Below, in pieces: positions 23,844 to 32,754 of a DNA stretch of 32,783 nucleotides. The stretch comes from CAADGY01 sp900696665 (lineage in GTDB: Bacteria > Acidobacteriota > Terriglobia > Bryobacterales > Bryobacteraceae), in assembly GCA_035063885.1 (NCBI GenBank), contig JAPSFM010000053.1, forward strand, positions 1-32,783, read 5' to 3'. Position 1 is the stretch's first letter, and every line of letters begins with the position of its first letter. The position numbers were made by a program, and so were the translations under genes. Under the pieces are notes generated by a model. The model made no database searches. It had not been told where the DNA came from and worked only from the letters and a program-made list of their open reading frames with translations.

Positions 23844-25877
23844 ATGGATTCAGCAGTAACAACGTCACCTCCGAATGGCAGCATCATCGTTCCGCACGAC
23901 GTCACCCTGGAGTTGTACCGGAAGATGCTTACCGTCTTCTACATCGAAGAGCGGATGAAGACGTTCGTCAAACAGGGGAAATGCTCGTTCCAGGCCTCAA
24001 CGCGAGGCCATGAAAAGGTACAGATCGGGATGACGATGCTGCTCCGTCCGGGGCACGACTGGTTTTTCACCTATTACCGGTCTAAAGCCATCGCGGTTGG
24101 CTTGGGCATGCCGCTCAAGGACATCTTCCTGGGAATGCTCAGCCGGGAGGGCGATCCGAATTCAAACGGACGGAACATGTCCGAGCACTGGTCTTCGCGG
24201 AAGCTGAAACTGGTGGCTCAGACGGCCGTCACCGGCACGCAGTACCTGAATGCCGTGGGCATGGCCCGCGCGGTGAAACTCGGGGCTGGCGACGAAATCG
24301 TTCATGTCGCTTCGGGCGATGGCGCCACCAGTGAGGGCGAATTTTTCGAAGCTCTGAACTGGGCATACCGGGAGAAACTGCCGGTTATTTTCCTCGTGCA
24401 GAACAACGGCTACGCCATCAGCACCCAGCAGCATCAACAGACCGCTTCCGAGATCCACCGGATTGCCCGTGGATTCGGAATGCCCAGCTACAGCATTGAT
24501 GGAACCTGGTTTGAACCTATGTACCAGACGCTCCCGGCGGCGATCAACGCCGTCCGGTCGGGAGCCGGACCGATCCTGATAGAGGCGAGCGTCATCCGGC
24601 TGGATCCCCATTCTTCTTCTGACGACCACCGGAAATACCGTGAGCAGACGGAACTGGAAGAGCTCATAGAGCGCGATCCCATCTGGCAGACGGAGGAGTA
24701 CATCCGTCGGCACGAGTTGCTGACCGGGGAGGAAATGGCCGCCTGGAGGGCCGGTGTGAAAGCGGAAGTGGATCACGCCGCCGAGGAGGCGGATGCCCAT
24801 CCGGCACCTTCAACCGTCCACGTAATGGCAAACATCTATGCGGACGATCCGGTCGTGCTGGGAGAGCCTTCCGAACCGCGTTTTATTTCAGACCAGCCCG
24901 TTACAATGATTGACGCCATCAACCACGGCCTGCGGGAGGAGTTGGAGCGAAACGGCAAAGTAGTGATGTGGGGCGAGGACATTGCCGATCCGAAAGGCGG
25001 TGTCTTTGGCGTCACCCGCGGACTTTCAACCGGTTTTCCCGGACGCGTTTTCAACTCACCGCTGGCGGAAGCCAGTATTGCCGGAGTGGCGGCGGGCATG
25101 GCGATCGGCGGCTACAAGCCAATCGTCGAAATGCAGTTCGCCGATTACTTGTGGCCAGCGGCACTCCAACTCCGGGAAGAGATACCAACGGTCCGCTGGC
25201 GCAGTCAAGGCGAATGGGAATGCCCCGTCGTGGTGCGCGCGGCCGTAGGCGGATATATCAAAGGTGGCCCGTGGCATTCGACAAACGTGGAGTCCTTTTT
25301 TTCGCACATTCCGGGGTGGTACGTGGCGTACCCCAGCAACGCAGCGGATGCCAAGGGACTGATCAAGGCAGCCGCGCGCGCCAAAGACCCGGTGGTGTTT
25401 CTGGAGCACAAAGGCTTGTACCGCAAGGTTCAGGCCAAGTCGCTGGAGCCGGATAGCGATTATATTCTGCCGTTTGGCCACGGTCGCGTTGTGCTTCCCG
25501 GCTCGGATGTGACGGTCGTCACCTGGGGCGCAACAGTCTACCACGCGCTGGAAGCCGCCCGGCAAATGAATGCGGAAGGAAGTTCGATCGAAATTCTTGA
25601 TCTTCGGACACTGGTTCCGCTCGATGAGGAACTGATCTTCCGAAGCCTCCGGAAAACCAACCGGGTGGTCATTGCACACGAGGATACACTGACCATGGGG
25701 TTCGGCGCGGAGATAGCAGCACGCATCGCCGAGCATTGCATCGATATGCTGGATGCGCCGGTCGTCCGTGTCGCCGCAAAGGACTCCTTTGTGCCGAACG
25801 CTCCGAACCTGGAAGCCGAGGTTCTGCCGGGCGTCGAGGACCTGCGCCGCGGAATCGAACGCGTGCTCAATTATTGA
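23844..25877 (+). CDS. 2-oxoacid dehydrogenase E1 component, fused alpha and beta subunits
   Basis: The 677-residue product decarboxylates a 2-oxoacid (pyruvate or branched-chain oxoacid) using thiamine diphosphate and passes the acyl group to E2 lipoate. The alpha half (about 1-340) has GHEKVQIG, the TPP-binding ASGDGATSEGEFFEALN (G-D-G at 158-160) and FLVQNNGYAIST (N-N at 187-188). The beta half (about 353-677) has VTMIDAINHGLREELE, GEDIADPKGGVFGVTRGL, PLAEASIAGVAAGMA, EMQFADYLWPA and HEDTLTMGFGAEIA. The two subunits are normally separate; fused forms occur in Bacteroidetes and Acidobacteriota. AGGGAT sits nine bases before the ATG at 23844. An in-frame GTG at 23790 is less likely. No E2 or E3 gene is nearby. 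Confidence 0.93.
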   Translation: MDSAVTTSPPNGSIIVPHDVTLELYRKMLTVFYIEERMKTFVKQGKCSFQASTRGHEKVQIGMTMLLRPGHDWFFTYYRSKAIAVGLGMPLKDIFLGMLSREGDPNSNGRNMSEHWSSRKLKLVAQTAVTGTQYLNAVGMARAVKLGAGDEIVHVASGDGATSEGEFFEALNWAYREKLPVIFLVQNNGYAISTQQHQQTASEIHRIARGFGMPSYSIDGTWFEPMYQTLPAAINAVRSGAGPILIEASVIRLDPHSSSDDHRKYREQTELEELIERDPIWQTEEYIRRHELLTGEEMAAWRAGVKAEVDHAAEEADAHPAPSTVHVMANIYADDPVVLGEPSEPRFISDQPVTMIDAINHGLREELERNGKVVMWGEDIADPKGGVFGVTRGLSTGFPGRVFNSPLAEASIAGVAAGMAIGGYKPIVEMQFADYLWPAALQLREEIPTVRWRSQGEWECPVVVRAAVGGYIKGGPWHSTNVESFFSHIPGWYVAYPSNAADAKGLIKAAARAKDPVVFLEHKGLYRKVQAKSLEPDSDYILPFGHGRVVLPGSDVTVVTWGATVYHALEAARQMNAEGSSIEILDLRTLVPLDEELIFRSLRKTNRVVIAHEDTLTMGFGAEIAARIAEHCIDMLDAPVVRVAAKDSFVPNAPNLEAEVLPGVEDLRRGIERVLNY

Positions 25878-25890
25878 GCGCAGCCCGGCG

Positions 25891-27159
25891 TCAATGCCGT
25901 GAACCCCCGCGTGCCGGCGGACGCAGCAGCGCGGCGATAATCGCGCCCACAGCGGCGAGCAGAGCCAGTTTCCAGTACACTTCACGGTAACCGGAGGCAA
26001 GGTCGCCTGAGATACGGGCGACGTCCATGATTTGCGCGAAATAACCGGGCACCAGAAAGCCGCATGCTCCCCAGGCTGAAAAGAGAAGTCCATAGTTGGC
26101 GCCGACGTTCTTCGGCCCGTAGTAGTCCGCCGTAAAGGAGGGCATGAGCGCCAGATAGCCGCCATACGCGAATGCGGCCAGGCACAATCCCGTGAGCAGC
26201 GGCCAAAATCCGGAAGCAGTGCGAAGGAAGCCGAGGCAGGCAAGCACCGATACCAGGCACATGGCGAGCAGGGCGCTCTTGCGGCCAATCCGGTCCGAAA
26301 CGCTACCCCATCCCAGCCTTCCAGCGCCATTGAAGACGCTCATGATCCCCAGGGCCGTTCCTGCCGACATGGCGGCGGTGGTGCTAGCCATTTCCTGAAG
26401 CAGCGGAGTGGCCTCACCGATGGCTGTCAGGCCGACCGAGGTGCCGAGAAAGTAGAGGAGCCATAGCGCATAAAACTGCCACGTCCTCAGCATCTGCGAA
26501 GGCGAAAGCTCGGCCGCGCCAGCCCGTCCCGGTGGAGGCACCCAGCCGGTGGGTTTCCAGCCGGCAGGGGGCACACGATAGAACTGTGCTGCGCCGACGA
26601 CGCCAACGTAGAAGATGGCGGCAAGAATGAGGAATGTTCGTGGAATGGTCTCGGCAAATCGCGAGGGGTCACTGCCGATTAATGCTTCGAGCAATGGACC
26701 AAATACCAGCGGCCCCACTCCGAAGCCCATCACCGCCAGACCCACGATCATACCGCGCCGGTCCGGAAACCATTTGATGCACATCGCGATCGGTGTGACA
26801 TAAGCGAATCCGACCCCAAGTCCGGCTACCAGACCGTACGCAATCACCAATCCTGAGACAGTCTCGCCGATCCGGGCCGCCAGCAGGCATCCGGTTCCAA
26901 GCAGGAATCCCCCCGCAGTGGCGACGATACGCGGTCCCTTGCGATCCTGCCAGAATCCAGCCAGAATCATACCCACCGCAAATACGAGCAGGGAATAGCG
27001 ATACGGCGCGATAGTCTCCGCTTTTGTCCAGCCATATAGTTGAGCGAGCGGGACACGAAACACCGACCAGGAGTAAAGGACTCCCAGCAAAATCTGCATG
27101 AAAATAGCGGCCGCGGCATAACGCACACGGCTTTCTGAGACGACGGGCGCAACAGTCAT
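25891..27159 (-). CDS. MFS transporter, oxalate/formate antiporter (OFA) family
   Basis: The 422-residue protein has about twelve spans. It begins with FMQILLGVLYSWSVFRVPL and YRYSLLVFAVGMILAGFWQDRKGPR (motif A-like), the OFA-family hallmark, followed by GFAYVTPIAMCIKWFPDRRGMIVGLAVMGFG. The second half has YALWLLYFLGTSVGL and WGSVSDRIGR. OFA carriers exchange organic anions such as oxalate and formate, or monocarboxylates. No oxalate-degrading genes are in the window, so the substrate is open. It is the last gene of a leftward series after the methyltransferase (35-base gap) and converges on the E1 gene, suggesting but not proving a link with 2-oxoacid metabolism. Confidence 0.9.
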   Translation of the reverse strand: MTVAPVVSESRVRYAAAAIFMQILLGVLYSWSVFRVPLAQLYGWTKAETIAPYRYSLLVFAVGMILAGFWQDRKGPRIVATAGGFLLGTGCLLAARIGETVSGLVIAYGLVAGLGVGFAYVTPIAMCIKWFPDRRGMIVGLAVMGFGVGPLVFGPLLEALIGSDPSRFAETIPRTFLILAAIFYVGVVGAAQFYRVPPAGWKPTGWVPPPGRAGAAELSPSQMLRTWQFYALWLLYFLGTSVGLTAIGEATPLLQEMASTTAAMSAGTALGIMSVFNGAGRLGWGSVSDRIGRKSALLAMCLVSVLACLGFLRTASGFWPLLTGLCLAAFAYGGYLALMPSFTADYYGPKNVGANYGLLFSAWGACGFLVPGYFAQIMDVARISGDLASGYREVYWKLALLAAVGAIIAALLRPPARGGSRH

Positions 27160-27194
27160 TCGCCATATTCTAGCAGCGAACGCCGAAGGAATCG

Positions 27195-27932
27195 TTATTT
27201 CGCGTCTGGCTTGCGCGCGACAAACGCGATGTGTGTTCGCGGCAACCTGGCAGTGCCGTAGCCGCGCAGCGTGCGAACGCGAAAACCCGTCCGCTCGAGA
27301 GCGGCCAGGATCGCCGGTCCTTCATACAGGCGAAGCACATGGACCTCCTGGCTTTTCCGGAAGAGCCTCCCGGCTTTGCGGAAGATCGTGATGGTGCGGG
27401 TGAGAAGATGCCGCCTGCGATCCTCGGTCACCTGGAGCAAAACGGCCCAATCTTCTCCCTGCCAATGTTCCCTGCGCTGTGCGGCGGGCGGAAGCTGACC
27501 CGGTTGCGCGATATCAAACACAAACAGCCCGCCGGGTTGCAACGCATCGTGTACACGCCGGAACAGACGGCGCAGTTGCGTCCAGCCACTGGCGGGATCG
27601 AGCGTGTAGTTGAGGCACTCTCCGATGGAGGTGATGGCGGCACAATCAGGTATATCAACGCTGAACAGCGATGCGGGCACAAAGGTCGCTCCCGGCGCTT
27701 GTTTTTTGGCGATCTTCAGCATAGATGGTGAGATGTCAGCGCCGAAGACTTCATAGCCGGCACGGACCAGCTCCGCGGCCCAGATACCGCTGCCACACCC
27801 AAGGTCCACCACCAGGCCGGCGTGGATACCGTTCTGGCGTAGCATCCCGATCAGTGCCGGCGCCGCATTCCTGGCAAACGTCCCGTAAGCCTTGTGGTGA
27901 ATGTAGGCGAGATCGCCTCTATAGCCTGGCAC
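27195..27932 (-). CDS. Class I SAM-dependent methyltransferase
   Basis: The 245-residue product has motif I VVDLGCGSGIWAAELV (about 43-58), GADISPSMLKIAKKQA (motif II, S-adenosylmethionine ribose contact), DCAAITSIGECLNY and GGLFVFDIAQPG. The C-terminal half binds the substrate, which cannot be inferred. The start is a GTG at 27932 with a weak upstream GGATGG. It lies 15 bases after the DUF1080 gene, so it is likely co-transcribed with it. It is unrelated in sequence to the methyltransferase at 1147-1791 apart from the fold. Confidence 0.85.
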   Translation of the reverse strand: MPGYRGDLAYIHHKAYGTFARNAAPALIGMLRQNGIHAGLVVDLGCGSGIWAAELVRAGYEVFGADISPSMLKIAKKQAPGATFVPASLFSVDIPDCAAITSIGECLNYTLDPASGWTQLRRLFRRVHDALQPGGLFVFDIAQPGQLPPAAQRREHWQGEDWAVLLQVTEDRRRHLLTRTITIFRKAGRLFRKSQEVHVLRLYEGPAILAALERTGFRVRTLRGYGTARLPRTHIAFVARKPDAK

Positions 27933-27947
27933 GCGCCATCCGGTTCG

Positions 27948-28625
27948 CTAGTCGAGAGGAGTGAGGTAGATATTACGGAAACGCACCGGTGCACCCTCCG
28001 ACTGCAGCGAAATAGCGCCCTTTGTCTCGCTACACCGGGTGGCGTGATTCACCAGTTCGTCGTTGACATGAACGATGATCTCGTCTCCTTTCGCGACGAT
28101 CTCCATTTTGTTCCATTCGCCGATGGGTTTCTCTGACCCGTCCGTGAGATTCAAATGCCGGCGTCCTTCCCGGCGCTTCTCCACGTTAGGAACCTCGAGC
28201 GTAGTGCCGATTACCCAGAAATCGCCCGCGTTTCCGGAGGCCAGTTGCACCTCGATCGACTTTGGCCACGGCCCCAGCGCGTTTGGCGTCGTTGTGTGCA
28301 CCAGGACGCCGTTGTTGCCGCCCTTGCTGCCTGCCGGCCATTGCCATTCGAGACTGAGCCGGTAGTTAGCATAGTCCTTAACCGTGCGAATGTAACCCAC
28401 CGGCCTGCCCTGGCAAACCAGTTCACCGTTCTCGACGCTCCACACTGCGGAGATTGGCGTCGTGGTGTCCTGTTTCCTGCCGGCACTGTCCCAAAAGTAA
28501 TGGGTCCATCCGGTAAGATCCTTTCCATTGAAAAGAGCAATGGGTTTTTTCTCCGCCGCTGGGGCGGCCCATAACATAGCCCCGGCGAACAGGAGCGCCG
28601 GCAGGGAAACTCGAAACACGTACAT
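27948..28625 (-). CDS. Secreted DUF1080 (3-keto-disaccharide hydrolase-type) protein 2
   Basis: The 225-residue protein has a signal peptide (about 1-22, ending WAAPAA) and a full DUF1080 domain: IALFNGKDLTGWTHYFW, WSVENGELVCQGRPVGYI, YANYRLSLEWQWPAG, NNGVLVHTTTPN, PKSIEVQLASGNAGDFW, PIGEWNKMEIVAKGDEI and ISLQSEGAPVRFRNIYL. It is nearer the common family length than protein 1 (18424-19203), which has a longer C-terminal half. The two are diverged paralogues rather than a recent duplication. AGGATGG sits before the ATG. It is followed closely by the methyltransferase and OFA carrier genes. Confidence 0.85.
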   Translation of the reverse strand: MYVFRVSLPALLFAGAMLWAAPAAEKKPIALFNGKDLTGWTHYFWDSAGRKQDTTTPISAVWSVENGELVCQGRPVGYIRTVKDYANYRLSLEWQWPAGSKGGNNGVLVHTTTPNALGPWPKSIEVQLASGNAGDFWVIGTTLEVPNVEKRREGRRHLNLTDGSEKPIGEWNKMEIVAKGDEIIVHVNDELVNHATRCSETKGAISLQSEGAPVRFRNIYLTPLD

Positions 28626-28708
28626 GGGACCATCCTACGCCATTGCGAGCACGGCGGTTGACCTCCAACACCATTGGTGCGCTTCCCCGCCGGGTACTGA
28701 TTTGCGCT

Positions 28709-29671
28709 TCAGGCTACAGGAGCGGTCTCGGAAGGACGGTTCGTCTGTTTTCGGATTTTCACGAGAGCGCGCAATGCGCTGCAGCGTACCGCGGGCACCG
28801 CGTCCGACCGCATGGACATCAGCACATCGCGGAAGTCCGGGTCTCCCGATTCTCCCATCGCCCACGCGGCGGTGGCGCGAAAGGCCGGCGAACCATCGGC
28901 CGCCATCCTGCGGATTACGTCCAGCGCCCTTTTGTCCCCGATCCGGCAAAGTCCCACGAGGGCGTTTCCGACCACTCGCTGGTGTATGTCTCGCACTCCA
29001 GTCCAATAGAGATGTGCTATCTCAGGATCGGGCGACGCCTCCCACAGACCTTCGAGAATGTTCGCGCGCACCCGCGGGTCTGGTTCGGAAAAAAAGTGTC
29101 CTGCCAGCAGCTTGGAATCCGAAAAGGCCTTGCTAAGTAATAATGCCGCTTTGGCTCTCACCGCGCCGTTCGGACTTCCCAGATATTTCCGAAGCACGAC
29201 ATTGAGCCGCTTGCAATCCGAAATCTTTTCGACGATTTCCAGACACCGCACGCTAAAATCCGCGCCGGTAGGTCTACCACCCCGGCTCACGTTGGCCCAG
29301 GAGACTCTGGTAAGCCGGATATCCAACAGCGGTTCCTGTGTCAGGTAGGCCTTCGCTAGTTGAAGAGCTGCCTCGAGCGTAAAGATGCCCGGATGGCAGA
29401 GCGGGACGAGTAGAAGATCGTTTTTGAGCAGGAGCGTGTCGCTCATGTGGCGCCTTGTGGATTTCGGGGATTCACTCAAGGCGGCATCCGTTGTGCGCGC
29501 GAAGCCTTCCGGATCTCTCAACATCCAGTGCCGGAACACCTCGCGAGCCGTATCTACCCAGTTTGGATCCGCTTCGGCCAACTCCCGGATTTTGAGGTCG
29601 GATTGAGCTGGCCGAAATTGAACAATGCCGTCCACATATTCACGAAGCGGGACGGAACTATGACTCAGCAT
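28709..29671 (-). CDS. HEAT-repeat protein
   Basis: The 320-residue protein has no signal peptide or membrane span. Its C-terminal half (about 160-310) shows tandem helical HEAT-type repeats: GSPNGAVRAKAALLLSKA, EPDPRVRANILEGLWEA, DIHQRVVGNALVGLCRIGDK, GSPAFRATAAWAMGESGDP and SDAVPAVRCSALRALVKI. The N-terminal half is helical but not obviously repeated. HEAT proteins are protein-protein scaffolds; no specific partner is known here. GGGAGG lies about nine bases before the ATG. It diverges from the EAL-HDOD gene over a 120-base region and may be first in a leftward series with DUF1080 protein 2. Confidence 0.75.
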   Translation of the reverse strand: MLSHSSVPLREYVDGIVQFRPAQSDLKIRELAEADPNWVDTAREVFRHWMLRDPEGFARTTDAALSESPKSTRRHMSDTLLLKNDLLLVPLCHPGIFTLEAALQLAKAYLTQEPLLDIRLTRVSWANVSRGGRPTGADFSVRCLEIVEKISDCKRLNVVLRKYLGSPNGAVRAKAALLLSKAFSDSKLLAGHFFSEPDPRVRANILEGLWEASPDPEIAHLYWTGVRDIHQRVVGNALVGLCRIGDKRALDVIRRMAADGSPAFRATAAWAMGESGDPDFRDVLMSMRSDAVPAVRCSALRALVKIRKQTNRPSETAPVA

Positions 29672-29715
29672 TGTCGTTCGCCTCCCGTCAATCTATCGGC
29701 AGGATTCGGACGACG

Positions 29716-29721
29716 AGTATA
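29716..29721 (-). promoter_or_regulatory. Possible -10 box of the HEAT-repeat gene
   Basis: TATACT on the leftward strand (five of six matches) lies about 45 bases before the ATG at 29671. The matching -35 is poor. The surrounding 29715-29755 is the most AT-rich part of the divergent intergenic region and probably also holds the promoter of the EAL-HDOD gene, which I could not fix. Confidence 0.3.
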
Positions 29722-29791
29722 GAACTGAAATTAAAAATCTCTAATATTGAGAGCTTGTAACAATGTTCTGTGCCAGGGCGATAAGGATAAT

Positions 29792-31033
29792 GTGGATGTA
29801 TTCGTCGCGCGTCAGCCAATCTACGAACGTAGTTTAAAGGTTTACGCTTACGAATTGCTGTTCCGGCAGCGGGCCGCCGCGAATGCGCAGGTCTTCGACG
29901 GAAACGCTGCTACGTCGTCCGTGATCGCGAATGGGATGTTCCTTATCGGCGCCCGCTCTCTTCTGGGTGGCCGGCCTGCATTCATTAACTTCACCGAGGA
30001 CCTGCTTCTGACGGACATTCCATCGATCCTTCCGCCAAGAGAACTGATTGTTGAGGTTCTGGAGACGGTCTCCGCCACAGCGGAGACGATCAATGCCTGC
30101 CGGAAATTGAAAACACAGGGTTATTTGCTGGCCCTGGATGACTTCACCGGACGCGGCGAAAACGGCGCGCTGGCCGATTTGGCGGATATCATCAAAGTCG
30201 ACTTTCTTCAAACCACAACAGCCGAACAGGAATGGATTGCAAAGACTTACGGCAAGCGAAAGCTTCTGCTCGCTGAGAAAGTAGAGACCATTCAGGACTT
30301 TGAACAGGCGCACCGGATGGGGTACGCATACTTTCAAGGGTACTTTCTGGCCCGTCCGCAAATCATCGAAAGCCGGCAAATCCCCCCCTTGAAGATAAAC
30401 TATCTCCGCCTGCTCGACGAAATCCGCCAGCCGGAGATCGATTATCACAGAATCGCCACCTTGATCGGCAGCGATGTTTCCCTTTCTTACAATTTCCTCC
30501 GGTATATGGGCTCGGCGGCTTTCTCCTTTTCTCGTACAATCGTGTCGGTCCGACAAGGGCTTAGCCTGCTAGGGGACGCAGGTGTGAGGAAGTGGGTGGC
30601 GGTAATCGTTCTAGCAAATCTCGCTATGCACAAGCCGCGCGAGCTAATGGTTACAGCGCTTGTCCGGGGCAGGTTGTGCGAGTTGGTCGCCCCCAAAGCC
30701 GGGATGGAACATCGCAAATCGGAGCTGTTTCTTATGGGGCTTTTCTCACTGCTGGACGCCATCCTGGAGCGGCCGATGAAAACCTTGCTGGAGGAGATGC
30801 CTCTTGCGGCGGACGTACGCTCCGCTCTGCTTGGTGAGCCGTCTAACTCCCCGATAGCGCGGCTACACTGCTTGCTGGAAGCTTACGAGAGGGGACAGTG
30901 GGACGTTGCGGCGAGGCTGAGCGCGCGGCTTGGAATCAGCGAAACAGCTCTGGCGGCACTCTACCTCGACGCTGTAAGGTGGGCTGAAGGATCCGGCATC
31001 CGGCACGCGCGGACAACCCCTGTCACCAGATAA
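29792..31033 (+). CDS. EAL-HDOD (YuxH-type) signalling protein
   Basis: About 413 residues. The start is the GTG at 29792, because AAGGA lies four bases upstream and family members begin (M)DVFVARQPI. An in-frame TTG at 29747 lacks an SD. The EAL-like domain (about 1-200) reads YELLFR in place of E-A-L, EVLETV, LALDDFTGRG, IIKVDF, LAEKVET and FQGYFLARP. Several positions depart from active phosphodiesterases, so it is probably a degenerate c-di-GMP binder or regulator. The HDOD domain (about 205-390) has LIGSDVSLSYNFLRYMG and SVRQGLSLLGDAGVRKWVAVIVLAN; it resembles HD-GYP/HD folds without metal ligands. It converges on pdxS with 21 bases between. Confidence 0.88.
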   Translation: MDVFVARQPIYERSLKVYAYELLFRQRAAANAQVFDGNAATSSVIANGMFLIGARSLLGGRPAFINFTEDLLLTDIPSILPPRELIVEVLETVSATAETINACRKLKTQGYLLALDDFTGRGENGALADLADIIKVDFLQTTTAEQEWIAKTYGKRKLLLAEKVETIQDFEQAHRMGYAYFQGYFLARPQIIESRQIPPLKINYLRLLDEIRQPEIDYHRIATLIGSDVSLSYNFLRYMGSAAFSFSRTIVSVRQGLSLLGDAGVRKWVAVIVLANLAMHKPRELMVTALVRGRLCELVAPKAGMEHRKSELFLMGLFSLLDAILERPMKTLLEEMPLAADVRSALLGEPSNSPIARLHCLLEAYERGQWDVAARLSARLGISETALAALYLDAVRWAEGSGIRHARTTPVTR

Positions 31034-31054
31034 GGATCACGCAGAAGACGCCGG

Positions 31055-31939
31055 CTACCATCCGCGGGTTTGCAGCAACTCTGTTTCCTGGAGCTTGGAG
31101 ACGTCGAGTCCCGGCATCGCCATGCCGAGTTCCTCGCTCGCTTCCAGAAGCTTTACCGGATCGTTGTAATACGTGGCGGCCTTCACGATCGCCCGGGCAC
31201 GAGCTTCCGGATCTTCAGATTTGAAAATGCCGGAGCCGACGAATACCGCTTCCGCTCCGAGCTGCATGACCAGCGCGGCGTCGGCGGGGGTGGCAATTCC
31301 GCCCGCGGAAAAGTTCGGCACCGGCAACTTGCCGTTCGCCGCTACCCACTGGACCAACTCAAGCGGAGCTTGGAGCTTCTTGGATTCGCTTACCAGTTCC
31401 TCTTTGCCCAGAACCGTAAGCTGCTTCATTTCCTTGACGATGGTCCGGATATGGCGCACTGCTTCGACGATATTCCCGGAACCTGCCTCGCCCTTGGTAC
31501 GGATCATGGCGGCGCCTTCGGCGATGCGCCGTAGGGCCTCGCCGAGATTGCGGGCGCCGCAGACGAACGGAACCTTGAAATCGCGCTTGGCAATGTGGTG
31601 TTCTTCGTCGGCGGGTGTGAGGACTTCGCTCTCGTCGATGTAATCGACTTCAAGCGCCTCGAGAATGCGCGCCTCCATGAAGTGCCCGATTCGCGCTTTC
31701 GCCATAACGGGAATGCTAACCGTCGCCATGATCTCACGAATTTTGCGGATAGGAGCCATGCGTGCAACGCCGCCCTCTTTACGGATGTCAGAGGGAACCC
31801 GCTCGAGGGCCATAACAGCCGCGGCGCCTGCTTTCTCGGCAATCAGCGCCTGCTCGGCGTTCGTTACGTCCATGATGACGCTGCCCTTGAGCATCTCGGC
31901 CAAGCCGACTTTTACTCGAAACGAATCGTCCAAATACAT
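31055..31939 (-). CDS. pdxS: Pyridoxal 5'-phosphate synthase subunit PdxS
   Basis: The 294-residue enzyme makes pyridoxal 5'-phosphate from ribose 5-phosphate, glyceraldehyde 3-phosphate and ammonia. Counting from the ATG at 31939, D24 (IMDVTNAEQ), K81 (VMAKARIGH) and K149 (IRTKGEAGSG) fall at exactly the positions used in Bacillus PdxS, as does the family length. GGAGGAGGAG (complement of 31948-31957) lies about eight bases upstream, so an earlier in-frame TTG at 31969 is rejected. PdxS normally pairs with the glutaminase PdxT, which supplies ammonia. No pdxT is found next to it in this window, so it must be elsewhere if present. Confidence 0.96.
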   Translation of the reverse strand: MYLDDSFRVKVGLAEMLKGSVIMDVTNAEQALIAEKAGAAAVMALERVPSDIRKEGGVARMAPIRKIREIMATVSIPVMAKARIGHFMEARILEALEVDYIDESEVLTPADEEHHIAKRDFKVPFVCGARNLGEALRRIAEGAAMIRTKGEAGSGNIVEAVRHIRTIVKEMKQLTVLGKEELVSESKKLQAPLELVQWVAANGKLPVPNFSAGGIATPADAALVMQLGAEAVFVGSGIFKSEDPEARARAIVKAATYYNDPVKLLEASEELGMAMPGLDVSKLQETELLQTRGW

Positions 31940-32124
31940 TGCAAACTTCTCCTCCTCCATACACCCCAACCAAAAGCGAGCACACCCACAATACCGGCTA
32001 GGCTGACCTCACGGTACCGGAAGAAACTCGATTAGTTGATTCAATCCTAACACACGGATGCAGGTGCGGCGATCGTTGCCGCGCACGCCTTCCGCTCATG
32101 ACTTCGTGACTGAAAACGGGTGGC

Positions 32125-32754
32125 TCAGCTCGTCAGGTTGAAGCTGCGAAGATCGATGGCTTCGTCACGGAATTCACCCAAGCCGAGCGCCCCGGCGATC
32201 TCGATATGCTCCACTTGCATGTTCAGAAAACGGCTATCCTGATCCGGTTTGGCCAGCGCAATCGGCTCTCTGCCTACTTCCGCGCGTTTGGCGTCAATGA
32301 CCTTCCACCCCACACGGTCGAGAGCCACTGGATCGGTCGCCGCGTACATCGTTTTGTGCTCCCACATGTATTTGCCAACCCGCCCGCCCGGCCCGCCATG
32401 ATACGCGGCTTTGACCGCATCCAGGATATGCAGGACACATTTCTGGCGGATGATAGGATGGTCCACAACCGTTGGAATGAAGGTGCCGCATGCGTTCAAG
32501 GTGGAACTGGAGTGGCTGCGGTTGACATTGTTTACCAGCCCGTGCGACATGTTCTTTAGCGCCATGGTGACTCCGGCGGACTGGTGGTGTTTCAGCACGC
32601 ACAAATTCACCATCTTGTTTACCTCTGTTGAAAGAAATTTCGCTACATATGACCGCCGGTGGTCAGGAACTTCGCATCGGGACGGTAGGCGCGTGTGAGA
32701 ACTCAGGGTTGAGTGCCGATTCTGCGAGCGAGATGGCCAAAGGTGTGAGTACAT
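32125..32754 (-). CDS. DUF362 domain protein, C-terminal part (truncated or edge-cut)
   Basis: The 209-residue frame covers a DUF362 C-terminal region: FLSTEVNKMVNLCVLKHHQS, AGVTMALKNMSHGLVNNVNR, STLNACGTFIPTVVDHPIIR, VLHILDAVKAAYHGGPGGR, HKTMYAATDPVALDRVGW and a closing HIEIAGALGLGEF. DUF362 proteins are usually 300 or more residues with a Tat signal, and their role is unknown. Here the first about 35 residues do not look like the family, and an in-frame TAA at about 32770-32772 (leftward strand) blocks extension. Either the gene is 5'-truncated, or a frameshift lies near 32640-32754. The remaining bases contain GGCTTAAGGG twice in close succession. Confidence 0.72.
   Translation of the reverse strand: MYSHLWPSRSQNRHSTLSSHTRLPSRCEVPDHRRSYVAKFLSTEVNKMVNLCVLKHHQSAGVTMALKNMSHGLVNNVNRSHSSSTLNACGTFIPTVVDHPIIRQKCVLHILDAVKAAYHGGPGGRVGKYMWEHKTMYAATDPVALDRVGWKVIDAKRAEVGREPIALAKPDQDSRFLNMQVEHIEIAGALGLGEFRDEAIDLRSFNLTS

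Noticed and set aside
25056..26330. Long leftward open frame (about 424 codons) across the E1 and OFA carrier genes
   Set aside because: It covers the 3' half of a clear E1 gene in antisense and part of a carrier gene in another frame. The composition (many Arg, Cys, His) is not protein-like.
31940..31969. Longer PdxS N-terminus from TTG 31969
   Set aside because: The added codons contain the GGAGGAGGAG ribosome-binding site, and the ATG at 31939 gives canonical residue numbering.
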